Part shown: positions 24,546 to 37,300 of the stretch, piece by piece | Layout of the letters: each line of letters begins with the position of its first letter | Numbering within the stretch: position 1 is the first letter of the stretch | Origin: Engraulis encrasicolus | Lineage: Eukaryota > Chordata > Actinopteri > Clupeiformes > Engraulidae | Direction: 5' to 3' | DNA length: 64,000 bases | NCBI RefSeq assembly: GCF_034702125.1 | Contig: NC_085869.1 | Span: forward strand, 16,753,044 to 16,817,043 | Position numbers and translations under genes: made by a program | The notes under the pieces: model-generated | Told to the model about the DNA's origin: nothing | Databases searched by the model: none | The model's input: the letters and a program-made list of their open reading frames with translations, nothing else

Positions 24546-24639
24546 AGTCAGATTATAGTTTGTGTGCTGTATACGAATTAACAAATCTTTGTCTGAATGT
24601 GAATAGAATAACCTTGCTCTTATGTTGCAGCTGACCAAG

Positions 24640-25398
24640 ATGAACACTATTGTCCACGACACGACAGAGGCTGTGAGACTGTCCCCTGACCATAACCTCT
24701 ACTTGAAGCCAATCGCCAAGATGACCATTAACGTTGGCCTTCCCCAACTGAAGCTGCCCGGCAAATCCATCTCCAACTGGGAGGTGATGGAAAGGCTGAA
24801 AGGCATGGTGCAGCCCGACCAGTTCTCCTCCCTGAGAATCTCCAAAAGTACCATGGACTACATCCGCTTCGAGGGAGAGGTGGAAAACAAGGGGGTGGTG
24901 AAGTCCCTCCTCTCCAAATTGGACGGCAAGAGCATCAAACTGAGTGGTTTTACAGACATACTGAAAGTTCGTGCTGGTGAAAACAAGGTCGACTTTCCTA
25001 CTCGTCATGACTGGGACTCATTCTTTAGGGATGCCAAAGACATGAACGAGACCGTGCCGGGGGAACGCCCGGACACCATCCACCTGGAAGGGCTGCCTTG
25101 CAAGTGGTTCGCCTCAAAGGATGGCGCCTCCTTGGATAAGCCGTCCGAAGCTGTGCTCAAGACTGTGTTTGAAAGCTTTGGCAAGGTTCGAAATGTAGAC
25201 ATTCCAATGCTGGACCCTTACAGGGAGGAGATGGCCGATAAGAATTTTAATACGTTCACCTTCGGAGGACACCTGAACTTCGAGGCCTATGTGCAGTTCC
25301 AGGAGTACATCGGCTTCGTGAAGGCCATGGACACGATGCGGGGCATGAAGCTGATGTATAAAGGAGAGGACGGAAAGGCCATAGCTTGTAATGTCAAG
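24640..25398 (+). CDS. akap17a: akap17a coding exon 1 (residues 1-253)
   Basis: The acceptor AG is at 24629-24630, so the exon begins at 24631 with nine untranslated bases and then ATG. The donor GTGAGT begins at 25399 after AAG, phase 0. It encodes the conserved N-terminal region and the RRM-like domain. An open frame runs on past the donor to 25485 but has no similarity to the family, so the splice site is preferred. Confidence 0.92.
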
Positions 25399-28300
25399 GT
25401 GAGTCTTTCTATTCCACTCCATCACATTACAGTGCAAGAAATGGCAAAAAGACAAGAAGGTAGACAAAATAGAAAAAATAAATAGATAGATAATAAATAA
25501 GTAAATGTAGAGAAAAATGAAATGAAGAAGTTGAAAGAAGAGATAAGTAGACATTAAAGAGGCATTAAGTCCACAAGGGTTTAGGCCCCATATCACTTAT
25601 GGATAGCACACATGGACGCTTCTGGTATCGGAGATCAGGCTGAGCACACTGCATTCCTTCCAAATGGCCTTCAACGGGCAGAGGCTCCAGCTCTGAGCGC
25701 TCAAGATATCAGAAGCAGTAAGAGTAAACTGAATATACCACAACAGTATATGGTCAGCCATTTGTTTGTCACCTACAAAGGCCGCAGGAAAACCGCTCAA
25801 ATGTAACAGTGGAACACTATACATTCATTCTTGATTATGTCAAGGCACAAAGAGATGGTTTTGATGTTGTTTGAAAGTTATTTTCTGGCTCTACAAATTG
25901 CACAAACAACATGGAACACAGCAGTTATCCTAGTATGATTTATAAGATTAAAATATTACAAATTGCATTTTATAAAGGGTCATTTCACGTGAAATCAGAC
26001 ACTTTGGGACCCGACCGACCCGGATTTCAATCATACTTGGTGTGCCTTTTCAGTAGCAAGGTAGCACACCAACAGAAACTGCATTGGTTTGAATCTGACA
26101 CTAATATTAAGGGAGAAACAGACTAGGAAAGGTTCACATGTGAGGGTAGGACACTATACATTCAGCCTTGAATATATCAGTCAGTGTTAGTCACAAAAAG
26201 ATGCCTGTGTGGTGTTGTTTGAAAGCTCTTTTCTGGCTCTACATATTACACAATCACCTTGGAATACAACTACTCTCAGAATATGAATTATGATAAATTG
26301 AAAAATTAAAAATTGAATATCTAAAAAACTTATATTTTAAAATGGCCAGTTCCTTGTCCAAACGTGGCCGGCAATGTCATGAGCAGCACCTAAAATGCTG
26401 GTGTTCGGTTTGTTATTCATTTCAGAGAGAATTTGACTCACAAATATGGCGTCATACAGACCACTTACTAATAATATGGTAATACCATAGTAGCATCAAC
26501 ATGACAAAAGCAAAAACAAAACAAAAATGGTCAGTGTCCATGGTCCCAGGTTTCAGAAACTAAGGCAGATGTCCATTTATACACACCAAATGATGATATG
26601 TGAATGTTTGAAAACATTCCTTCTCTGTGTACCTGTGCCATCTTCGTCCCTTTACCGTACTTTAAAGAGATAATCAATGGATACACTCTCATTTTGTACT
26701 CTACCAGTGTGTTTGAAGCAACAGCTGTGTCTTTTGTAGATAATGTATAAGTACGTCGCGTTGCAGTTACAGGTTCCACTAACCAGAAGAAGCACATCCT
26801 GATGATCCATGACAAGTCTATCTGGTCTGAAGGGAAAGTGAAGGATGGAGATGGCCCATGAGGATGCAGGAAGTTCAGTTTCACCTCTCCAGTGCTCGGC
26901 ATACATTCCTCAACACGTGCTAGCCACCAGTTGCCATCATATACAGCTACAACATACCCTTTGATGCTTGAAAATGTAACACATTCCTTTACTGAGCTCA
27001 CTCTTTCAACTCTGCCTTCTCTGAATGCTCAAAATGGCCTAACTTCCACTGTGTCCATTGACAATGGGCAGAAGCTGTGTAGTTTTTGAGTACCTGGAAT
27101 AGTTCTTGCAGATTCAAACCTTTTCAACAGGTTTTCAGCTTCATGATGGTACATCTCTGTTGTGGCAAACTGGCAATGGATGTTCTTGACATTATCCTTG
27201 ACTGACTCCCTTGAACCAGGAACGTTTTTAAAACTATAGTTTTGTAATTCAAGATGCTATTCAATCATCTCACTGGAACAACCAGTGCAGGCCACAATCC
27301 ATCCATTTGTATGCTACTACCAAGATCAGTTGAAACTGGGAAAAAAATCTGTTTTGTTGTTATTTCAGACTGCAACATTCATGATACAATTGCTGTACAT
27401 CTGTTTCAGAAGCTCCTAATTCAGTTCCTCAGTGACACTTCATCAATGACAGAACATCCAAAGAAGATCCTATATTTTTTCTGATGGCTGTGCTGCACAA
27501 TATAAGAACCTTAAAAACACAACAAATTTGTGCCACCACGAGGCAGATTTTCACATACCTGCAGAGTGGCACCTTTTTTTGCCACATCACATGGCAAAGG
27601 TCCATGTGATGGCGTTGGAGGGACAGTTAAATGGCTTGCTGCACGAGCAAGTCTGCAACGTCCTATTGACAATTAAATTGTAACGCCATACCAACTGTTT
27701 GAATTTGTCAAGGATAATGTCAAGAACATCCATTGCCAGTTTGCCACAACAGAGATGTACCATCATGAAGCTGAGAACCTGTTGAAAAGTTTTGAATATG
27801 CAAGAACTATTCCAGGTACTCAAAAACTACACAGCTTCTGCCCATTGTCAATGGACACAGTGGAAGTTAGGCCATTTTGAGCATTCAGAGAAGGCAGAGT
27901 TGAAAGAGTGAGCTCAGTAAAGGAATGTATTACATTTTCAAGCATCAAAGGGTATGTTGTAGCTGTATATGATGGCAACTGGTGGCTAGCATGTGCTGAG
28001 GAATGTATGCCGAGCACTGGAGAGGTGAAACTGAACTTCCTGCATCCTCATGGGCCATCTCCATCCTTCACTTTTCCCTTCAGACCAGATAGACTTGTCA
28101 TGGATCATCAGGATGTGCTTCTGGTAGTGGAACCTGTAACTGCAACGGGACGTACTTATACATTATCTACAAAAGACACAGCTGTTGCTTCAAATGCACT
28201 GGTAGAGTACAAAATGAGAGTGTAGCCATTGATTATCTCTTTAAAGTACGGTAAAGGGAATATGGCACAGGTACACAGAGAAGGAATGTTCAAACATTCA

Positions 28301-31300
28301 CATATCATCATTTGGTGTGTATAAATGGACATCTGCCTTAGTTTCTGAAACCTGGGACCATGGACACTGACTATTTTTGTTTTGTTTTTGTTTTGTCATG
28401 TGATGCTACTATGGTATTACCATATTATTAGTAAGTGGTCTGTATGACGCCATATTTGTGAGTCAAATTCTCTCTGAAATGAATAAACAAAACCGAAACA
28501 CCAGCATTTTAGGTGCTGCTCATGACATTGCCGGCTACGTTTGGACAAGGAACTGGACATTTTAAAATATAGGTTTTTTTAGATATTCAATTTTTAATTT
28601 TTCAATTTATCATAATTCATATTCTGAGAGTAGTTGTATTCCAAGGTGATTGTGTAATATGTAGAGCCAGAAAAGAGCTTTCAAACAACACCACAGGCAT
28701 CTTTTTGTGACTAACACTGACTGATATATTCAAGGCTGAATGTATAGTGTCCTACCCTCACATGTGAACCTTTCCTAGTCTGTTTCTCCCTTAATATTAG
28801 TGTCAGATTCAAACCAATGCAGTTCTGGGGTGCTACCTTGCTACTGAAAAGGCACACCAAGTATGATCGAAATCCGGGTCGGTCGGGTCCCAAAGTGTCT
28901 GATTTCACGTGAAATGACCCAAAAGCTATAAGCTTATTTCAAAATCGCAAATTTCTTGTCTAAACCTACGGTATCCTGCAATGTCATGAACAGCACCTGA
29001 AATTGTGGTGTTTAGTTCTTGAGCCATTGCAAAGATAATGTGACTTAAAAGTTGAAACGAGTTGTAGTAGAGTAGTACGGTAATAGAGTAGTGTCAGAGC
29101 TAGATTATTGCCCCTCCAGACATGTTTTACCCCACCCTACACTCTGCCCCAAATTAGCATTAGCATTTTGCGTGGAGTGTCAGGTGGGGTACTTGAATCG
29201 TGTCAGGGGTATTCTTTTTAATTGTATTACAACTCATAGTGTACCAATGAGTATTGAGTACAGTACTTAAAAATACTGATGTAGCTTACTTAAAGTGTAG
29301 TGTAAATACTCTCAGTCTCATCTAAAACAAATGTGCTCAAAATATAGTTTAAATACACAAAACTGATTTGGTATACTGTACTTTTCAGTACCATACTTAA
29401 GGATAGTACTTGCAATATACAAATGTACTTAAAACATACTATTTCATGTTTTAACATATTTCTAATACATTTAAGTGCACTGCTTTTCAACCTGGCAATG
29501 CACTTGACATTAGACTTAGCAGACTTACATTTTAATCACTTTACCTGTTACTGGGCCGTATTATTTGTGAAGGTTGAAGAACAAGCGGATTGTCTCTAGT
29601 TGCAATAATGAGATGGAGGGCATTCACAGAGAGTGATTGTGTAATGCCGAGTGCAAGGCAGGGGGCTTTTAATAACACGTGTGCCAAGTCTCTGTGCCAT
29701 CACATCAAGCCTAACCTCCAGGGCCTGGTTAAAATGAACATCAGTTGCCGACATACTGTACCTATTACAATGTGTTTACTGTACAGCATCTCATGAAATA
29801 AAACCATTGAAATAAATGTAAATTAAAAATATATAAATCAATAAACATTTATACTCGTATTATTCGCATGTAAACTGCTAGTTGGTAAGTTAGTGACTAG
29901 GAACCGCTACATATCCAAGGGCTAGATTGGCCAGGGCCCGGGGTGCATATTCTGATTGATGACATGGCTACCAATATATGTGAATGCAGCGTGAAATGGT
30001 AATTGCCTACAAGAAGTGTGCAGGGAAATCTAGGCTATACGGTAATTTGCTTTAACCTGCTTTGAAGTGGCACAATATTTCTGCCTCAGACCGAAATAAT
30101 AGCCTAGTTACTACGTACGTTATGTATTTTAAACTTAAAATGGGTCAGAATTTTGTAACACTCTTTTCTCAAACTTTTTTTTCTTAATTAACTTTTTCCC
30201 CTTGAAGACTACCTCATTGTCTGGACATGTTTTGTGGCTGAAATCTGTACTTTGTTGTTCAGTGTTGAGAAGACTAATCCCATCTGTTCTTTTGCAGGTG
30301 AACTTTGACACAACCAAGCACCTGAGCGACATATCGATGAAGAGACGGCAACTGGAGAGGCAGAAACTGCAGGAGCTGGAGAGGCAGAGAGAGGAGCAGA
30401 AGCGCAAGGAAAAAGAGGAGGAAGTTAGGCGAAAAGAGGAGGAGAGGTGAGGAAAAAGAGGAGGAAGTGAGGCGAAAAGAGGAGGAGAGGTGAGGAAAAA
30501 GAGGAGGAAGTGAGGCGAAAAGAGGAGGAGAGGTGAGGTGGCGGTGGTAGCTCAACTGCCTTAAAGGGACACTGTGAGATTTTTAGTTGTTTATTTCCAT
30601 AATTCATGCTGCTCATTCACTAATGTTACCTTTTTCATGAATACTTACCACCAGCATCAAATTCTAAGTATAGTGTTCATTATGACTGGAAAAATTGCAC
30701 TTTTCATACATGAAACATCTTCTCCATGGTCTGCCATTTTGAATTTCCAAAAATAGCCATTTTTAGCTGCAAAAGAGCAGCATAGTTGCAGTACCTTTTT
30801 TGACCATTCCCCTGCACAGTGTCCCTTTAAGCTGGGAAGCTCTTTTATACCATTTGCATGACCCGCATTATTATCTGTTCAGAACATGCCACCGCTGCCT
30901 TTAGCAGTGAAACTCGCTCATTGTGTAAGAACCCCACTTACTTCTGAAAAAGTTGAACTACATCATAGCAGTATTGCTATCCCAGGAGTCTTAAAGGTGC
31001 ACTGTGTGAACATTTTAGCCGTTTATTTCCAGAATTCATGCTACCCATTCACAACTATTACCTTTTTCATGAATGCATAGCACCACCATCAAATTCTAAG
31101 TATTCATGACTGGGAAATTTTAACTTTTTCTGCATGAAAAGGGGGATCGGTCCGTGTATCATCCGATCATTCAACTATTCCATTCAATCTGGCAAACGGA
31201 AAACGAAATAATGACTCCATATTTTGTTTTCCCGTTTTTCTATATTGCCAAAAAATGGGGAGTTGTGTTGTTTGTTCCTTTTCCCCACTCAAAGCAGAAC

Positions 31301-34300
31301 AAGTAATACACGAGAAAACCAAAACGAAATAACAACTCTAATTTACGATTATTGGTCCCATTTCCCCTGGTGCTTTTCTATTGCTCGCCCAAGTAAGACA
31401 CGTGCACAAGTGGCCGCCAAACGCGCTGCTTTACGCATTTCCCCGAGGCCTATAGTCAGCCTGCTAATGCTCCTACTCCACCGAACATCTTTCTGTCCTA
31501 CTGGTAGCCCCATTATGTCGGTGCCTGTGGGTGGTAAAGATAGCCTAACTTAGCGTTTCTCAACGTGGGTACCAGCGTCCCCCTGGGAACGTTCGAGAGC
31601 CGTTGGGGGGCGCTGGCTACATGACCACAGAAGGGGAGGGGGGCGATAGTGTCTTTCTTTTTTTACGTAGGCCCTATGTTGAAACATCTACTGTTGAAAC
31701 GATTTTGGAACATTAAACACATACGATTTAATAGAATAAGTTAAAACCGTGCCAGCCTTTGTAAAGGCGATGTGCAATGTAGGCCTAGCTGTTTATTTTG
31801 TGTGCATTTCAGTGCAGCACGAGAGGGGCTGGCAAAAAGCGCCTGTGCATGCGCTTGTTGTCCGCTATGCACAGAGCCTCCCGAAAATGTATTCCCAGCG
31901 AGCTCGCAAACATCCTGGCAGTCGCCTACGTTTCAAGGATGAAACAGTGCCCAAAGTGCACAACTTGGAGACATGTTGTTTTAGTTATGTTCTTAAATAT
32001 GTGTGTCCTGTGAAATCGCGACCTTACACAGTCCTCGCAGAGACGCATCAGCTTGCTCATGTGCAAATTTGTAGCTTTAGTGTTGTATTTGAAGAGGCCA
32101 TTGTGAGAGGACTGGGCCTATTTTCAAGTCAAGTCAAGTAGGTTTTATTGTCAATTTCTTTACATGCACTGGTCATACAAAGAATTTGAAATTACATTTC
32201 TTACATTTTTCCGCAATTAAAAAGGAATGTCCTTTAAAAATATAGACGGCAAGGGAGGACATTAATGCATTTGGTGCTTTTGCACCCCCTTCCTCAACCG
32301 GCCCTTTTAAAAAGATAAATAGTTTGCTTTTGATGCCGGCAAGTTATCTCTGGCTTGCGATGTGGGCTGCACGCGGTCTGTGCTTTCCGTTGCTCTGGGA
32401 AGGAACGCTTCTTCTGCTTCTTGATTTCCCCATGCCACCTCGAGCGGGGTTCAGTCAAGCTGTCAGGTGACAGGTGTATGAGGAGGTCAGGGGAGCGTTT
32501 AGGCAAAAAAAGGTTGAGAACTGGCCGAACTCTTTTACGCACCGACTGTACTGTGTCTGGTCCAGTAATGTCTACACCCATAACCTCCTTAATAATTGTG
32601 ACTATACAATGGGCTAAGTCTCCTTCCACAAGATCATTGTATTACTAGAGGAGTTATTAAGTTTTGACCGTTGGTGCGTGAGTCGGAACAAACGTTTCTT
32701 CCACTGCTTGGTACTGTCTGCTGATAGCCTATTCCTGGGAACTGCTACCAGATACGCTTCAACTGTGGAGGAGACCTCGCTGGTAGCAGTTCCCAGGAAT
32801 AGGCTGTCAGTAGACGGTACCAAGCAGTAGAAGAAAAGTTCCTTCCGACTCACGCACGCACCAATGGTCAAACTTCATTCCATCTGTAATAATACAATGA
32901 TCTAGTGGAAGGAGCCTTGTCCCATTGGATAGTCACCATTATTAATGAGGCTATGGGGTATAGCCTACTGGACCGGACACAGTAGGCCTACGGTGCGTAA
33001 AGGAGTTAGGCTATCTTTACCACCCACAGGCACCGACATAGGGGGCTACCAGTAGGACAGAAAGATGTTCTGTTGAGTAGGAGCATCAGCAGGCTGATTA
33101 TAGGCCTCGGAGAAATGCGTTTGGCAGCAACGCGTTTGGCAGCCACTTGTGCACTATCGTGTCTTACTTAGGCGAGCAACAGAAAAGCACCGCGGGAAAT
33201 GGGACCAATACTCGTAAATTAGAGTTGTTATTTCGTTTTGGTTTTGTCGTTTATTACTTGTTCCGTTTTGAGTTGTGAAAAGGAAAATCAACATAACTCC
33301 CCATTTTTTGGCCATATGGAAAAACGGGAAAACAAAATATGGAGTCATTATTTCGTTTTCCGGAATGAATGGAATAATTGAATGATCGGATGATACACGG
33401 ACCCGGATCTTCTCCATGTCCACCATTTTGAATGTCCAGAAGTCGACATTTTTAGTGGCAAACCTTACTGTACTTTGGTCATACTAGTACATTTTAGTTC
33501 ATTATTTAGTACAAATTCATGAAGAGATCAAATTTGTCAGTAGACCGCATAGTTAAGTTTCAATGAGCAGCATAGTTGCAATGCCTATTCTGGCCACCAT
33601 CCTACACAGTGCACTTTTAAGTACAGTAATTCAGATAGGTCCTTCATTAACCATTATTTTGGTTACAGCAAGCTTATTGTAGAGGCTCTCTATGAAAGGA
33701 TTGAGATCTTTCATTCAGTCATGCCTAGGGATGCAAACGATTTATCGATTAATCGATCAATGCGTTAATTGATTAAAAAACATGAATCGTAATTAATCGA
33801 CAATTCAACTGACGAGACCCAGGTGAAATGGGCATGTGAAGAGTGTGTGTGAAGAGGGGTGTGAATAGTGGGAATATTTGAATCACCTTTGCATTAAAGA
33901 ATTGAAATAGAATGAATTTAAATATGGTGTTTTGTCTCAATTTTTAGATTTAGTAGTTTTTTTTTTCGAGAAATTGAGATTTCGGGGGGAAAACGCTGCT
34001 CATCAATTAATCGTGAGTCGATCAATAAGGCTATCAACTAATGATTCATGAATTAATAGATAATTTGCATCCCTAGTCATGCCCTTCTATTATTCGTTCT
34101 GCCTGTCCACAGGAGACAGCGGGAGCAGGAGGAGGAGGAGAAGGAGAGGAAGAAGGAGGAGAAGCTGCGCAAGAGGGAGCAGAAGCTGCGGGAGCGCGAG
34201 GAGAAGCGCCTGGCGCGGCGGGCCAAGAAGCAGCAGGAGGAGGAGCAGAGGAGGCTGCAGCTGCGCATCGCCACCGAGGAGAGGAAGCTGCTGCTGGCCC

Positions 34301-37300
34301 AGCGCAACCTGGAGTCCATACGGCTGGTGGCAGAGCTGCTCAGCCGCGTCAAGGTATTGTATTTCTTTTCAAGGGACCATCAAACCTGTCAAAGAAGGGA
34401 CTGAAGATGGAAATTAGCCCTACGGCTATAATCTTGTATATTTCTGCATTTTTCATTTTAAAAATGCTATTAATATGCTGTCCCTGTGTTAAATGAATAA
34501 ACTTGAAACTTGAAGGTCAGAACACAGAGTATCCCGTACTGTGACCCCACTTGCGGCTTGATGCTAATGTTCCCATTTACTTCCTGTGATTGTGCTAAAC
34601 TATGCTAATGATTCTGATCCAAAAACACTAAGAAGAAAATGATACGCACATTCATGAATGATGCTTGGAAATACTGCTAATACTGTATGTGAAAATCAGC
34701 TGCGTCAAGGTCCGAACACAATGAGCAGGTTAAAGCAGGGTATCAATAAGGGCCAGTGGCACAGAACCCAGGGGCACCAGCCATTTATAGCAAGTTATGG
34801 GGCACCACATGAGACAAAGTCCAGGGGCACCACAGTGTCTTCTAATATGGTCCTGGGTTAAAGCCCGAACATCCAAGCATCTGGTCTGACCTGGGAGCCG
34901 GACAAACAAATGACCAGATAAAAAGAGAAAAAAGGTCCCTGTCTCTCTCCCCATTCGCTTCCTGTCTACCTCTCCTACTGTCCTATCATCAGTAAAGTCG
35001 TAAAAGACCCCTTTTTTTTTTTTTTTGAAGGGAAAAAGTCCGCTTCAACCAGGATTTTCTGATCCCACTTGTTTATTTTTACGTCCGTGACGGAAAAATA
35101 AACAAGTGGAAGCAGAAAATCCAGGTTGAAGCACATACTTTTCCTCTTTTTCTCTTTTACAAGGTCAGAGCAGGCCTGGCTAGTACCAGCTCACACACCA
35201 GCAGCAGAGCACACCAGCACCAGCACCACCATCACCACCAGTGCACCAGAGCCAGAACCAACTCGCCCCAGCATGTAGGAAGTCTGCCCTACCACTTACA
35301 CCACAACCATGTAACTACAGTATCTTTAGTTAGATCAGTAGCTTCTACATGCAACGTAGGCCAACTAGCTAGCAGTATGGCGTGGAACATTTAGTAACCC
35401 TCCCTCCCAAAGCCTCATACAGTATCGGAAGCGCTGAGCTGGTCTTTTAGCTCATCGGTATAGTGCTGTGCCTCCCATACCCAAACTGGAGCATTGACTA
35501 GGAGGGGGCGGGTTCAATCCCCACGTGGCGGACTGCACAGGAACACCTCAGTTACAGTCTAGGGCTGTAACGATATTGAATCGAATCGAGAAATCGTGAT
35601 ACACAGAGCCACGATACTGTATCGTGATACAAGGAGGCAGTATCGTGATACACCCTTTCAAAGTTTTGTTACCCACCCGTTCAGAAAACTACCACATTAT
35701 ATGAAGTGATTGTGCTTCCAAGCTTCAAATCATCATCGTTGTTATATTTCAACTTTTTGAAACTATTAGTAGCCTGTTGTAGCCTTTTCTATCTACAATC
35801 GATCATAGTTTTATTCATAATTTTACTTTATAACATTGGCAAATGTGAAATCCTGGGGTGTCTCGAACCGTAGATAAAAAATCGTGATACAAACCAAATT
35901 GTGAGTTGAGTGTATCGTTACAGCCCTATTACAGTCACAAGGCTGTCATAAGAATGTTGTGACGCATTGCTAATGCTCATGACTGTTGTCATAATGTGTC
36001 ATTTGGTTTTATAGGACACCCAAAAACTTGACAACTGTCAACTTGACATTCACAAAAAAACAAAAACAAATGACACATTATTACAACAGTCATAGACATC
36101 AGTAATGTGTCATTGATGTTCATGACGTGTCATGTCATTCTTATTCCAGTCACATGACACCCTTATGTAGACCCCTTATGTAGACACTTTATAAAGTGTA
36201 ATAAAGTGTTATATTTAGATCTGTAGCATTGTAGAGGTGTGTAGACCCATGGATGCTATACAGTAAAACATAGAGGCATACACAAAACCACCAGATAATT
36301 GGATAGTAAAGATCGAGCTTAGCACTCCCACTGTTGCATAGCTTGGTGGGGAAAACATAATGAAAGTGAAAGTGAATGCCCGCCTCGGAAACTCAACCTC
36401 CCATTGCCATTGTGACGCAGCTCAAGTGCTCACTGCACACCACGAAATATGCCTCACCCGTGCCAGGGGGCAGCCCCCAATGGCGCCCAGAGGGAGCAGT
36501 GTGGCGGGACAGTATCATGCTCTGGGTACCTCAGTCATGGAGAAGGATGGGGGAGAGCACTGGTTAATTACTCCCCCCAACAACCTGGCAGGTCGGGAGC
36601 TGAACCAGCAACCTTTGAGCCACGAGTCTGATGCCCTAACCGCTTACCCATGACTGCCCATAATGTAGGCAACAGGACTACTATCTAATATTATGCACAC
36701 AAACTCCTTACACATACTCCTTCCTCACATCTCCTTGCAGTACACAACATAATAATCATGCATGTCTTGGAATCACTCTGGCTGCCATTTTAATTGTAAT
36801 TCAACCTACTGTGTGGAGCCCCACATTAAATTCAATTATTGATTCGATCTGATTGGTGGGGAATCGTACACGGTTCAATTATGAATTCTGTACAACTCTG
36901 ATGGGCACAAAACAGGCTCGCGTCCATAGTATATAATAATATATTTGACTCGGATGGAGGAAAGCACAGCTAAACGATCTTATGGTGGTGTATGCTAATC
37001 TATTTTAATCTCCAATCACCAGCTGTAGCTTATGGCCAAGCTCTCCTTGCTGTTTGGCTTTACTGAGCTGAGAGCAGTTTGATGCTGGATGTGCTCCTCT
37101 GACCACAGTGTGTGTGTGTGTGTTTTGTGTGTGTGCGTGTGTTAGTGAGTAAGTAAAATGTATTATGAGTAAAGTGCTTTTCAAAGAACGACACTCACAG
37201 AGTGCTTCACAGTGACATGGATTAAAAGGCGAAGAATAAAATCGTGTGTGTTTGTGTGTGTCCGTGCGTGTGTTCGCCCCCTCCAGGCTCTGCGGCAGCA

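Larger units (their letters stand above)
23400..24630. other. 5' region of akap17a, non-coding
   Basis: Promoter and a 5' untranslated exon should lie here. GACAG followed by GTAGGTAAC at 23731 is a possible donor of such an exon. 24195-24300 (GTCAAGTCAAGTGTAC) is a repeat tail also found near 32130. Confidence 0.35.
25977..28920 (+). mobile_element. 2.9-kb fold-back element in akap17a intron 1
   Basis: Ends GGGTCATTTCACGTGAAATC and GATTTCACGTGAAATGACCC. Arms of about 1.2 kb (25977-27206, 27706-28920) with a spacer of about 500 bases. Related sequence continues on both sides (25803-25976 resembles 26142-26340; 28925-29060 resembles 26330-26450), so the true element may run from about 25.6 to 29.06 kb. 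Confidence 0.85.
30991..33620. mobile_element. TTAA-type MITE (CTTAAAGG ends), copy 2, split by the palindrome
   Basis: Left part 30991-31140 begins TTAAAGGTGCACTGTG; right part 33410-33620 ends CACAGTGCACTTTTAA. Both parts align in order with the intact copy at 30561-30830, so the two pieces were once joined. TTAA at both ends suggests a piggyBac-like element. Confidence 0.87.

Noticed and set aside
25399..25485. Continuation of akap17a exon 1 to the TAG/TAA near 25485
   Set aside because: A strong GTGAGT donor at 25399 and loss of homology show this is intron; a short isoform by read-through cannot be excluded.
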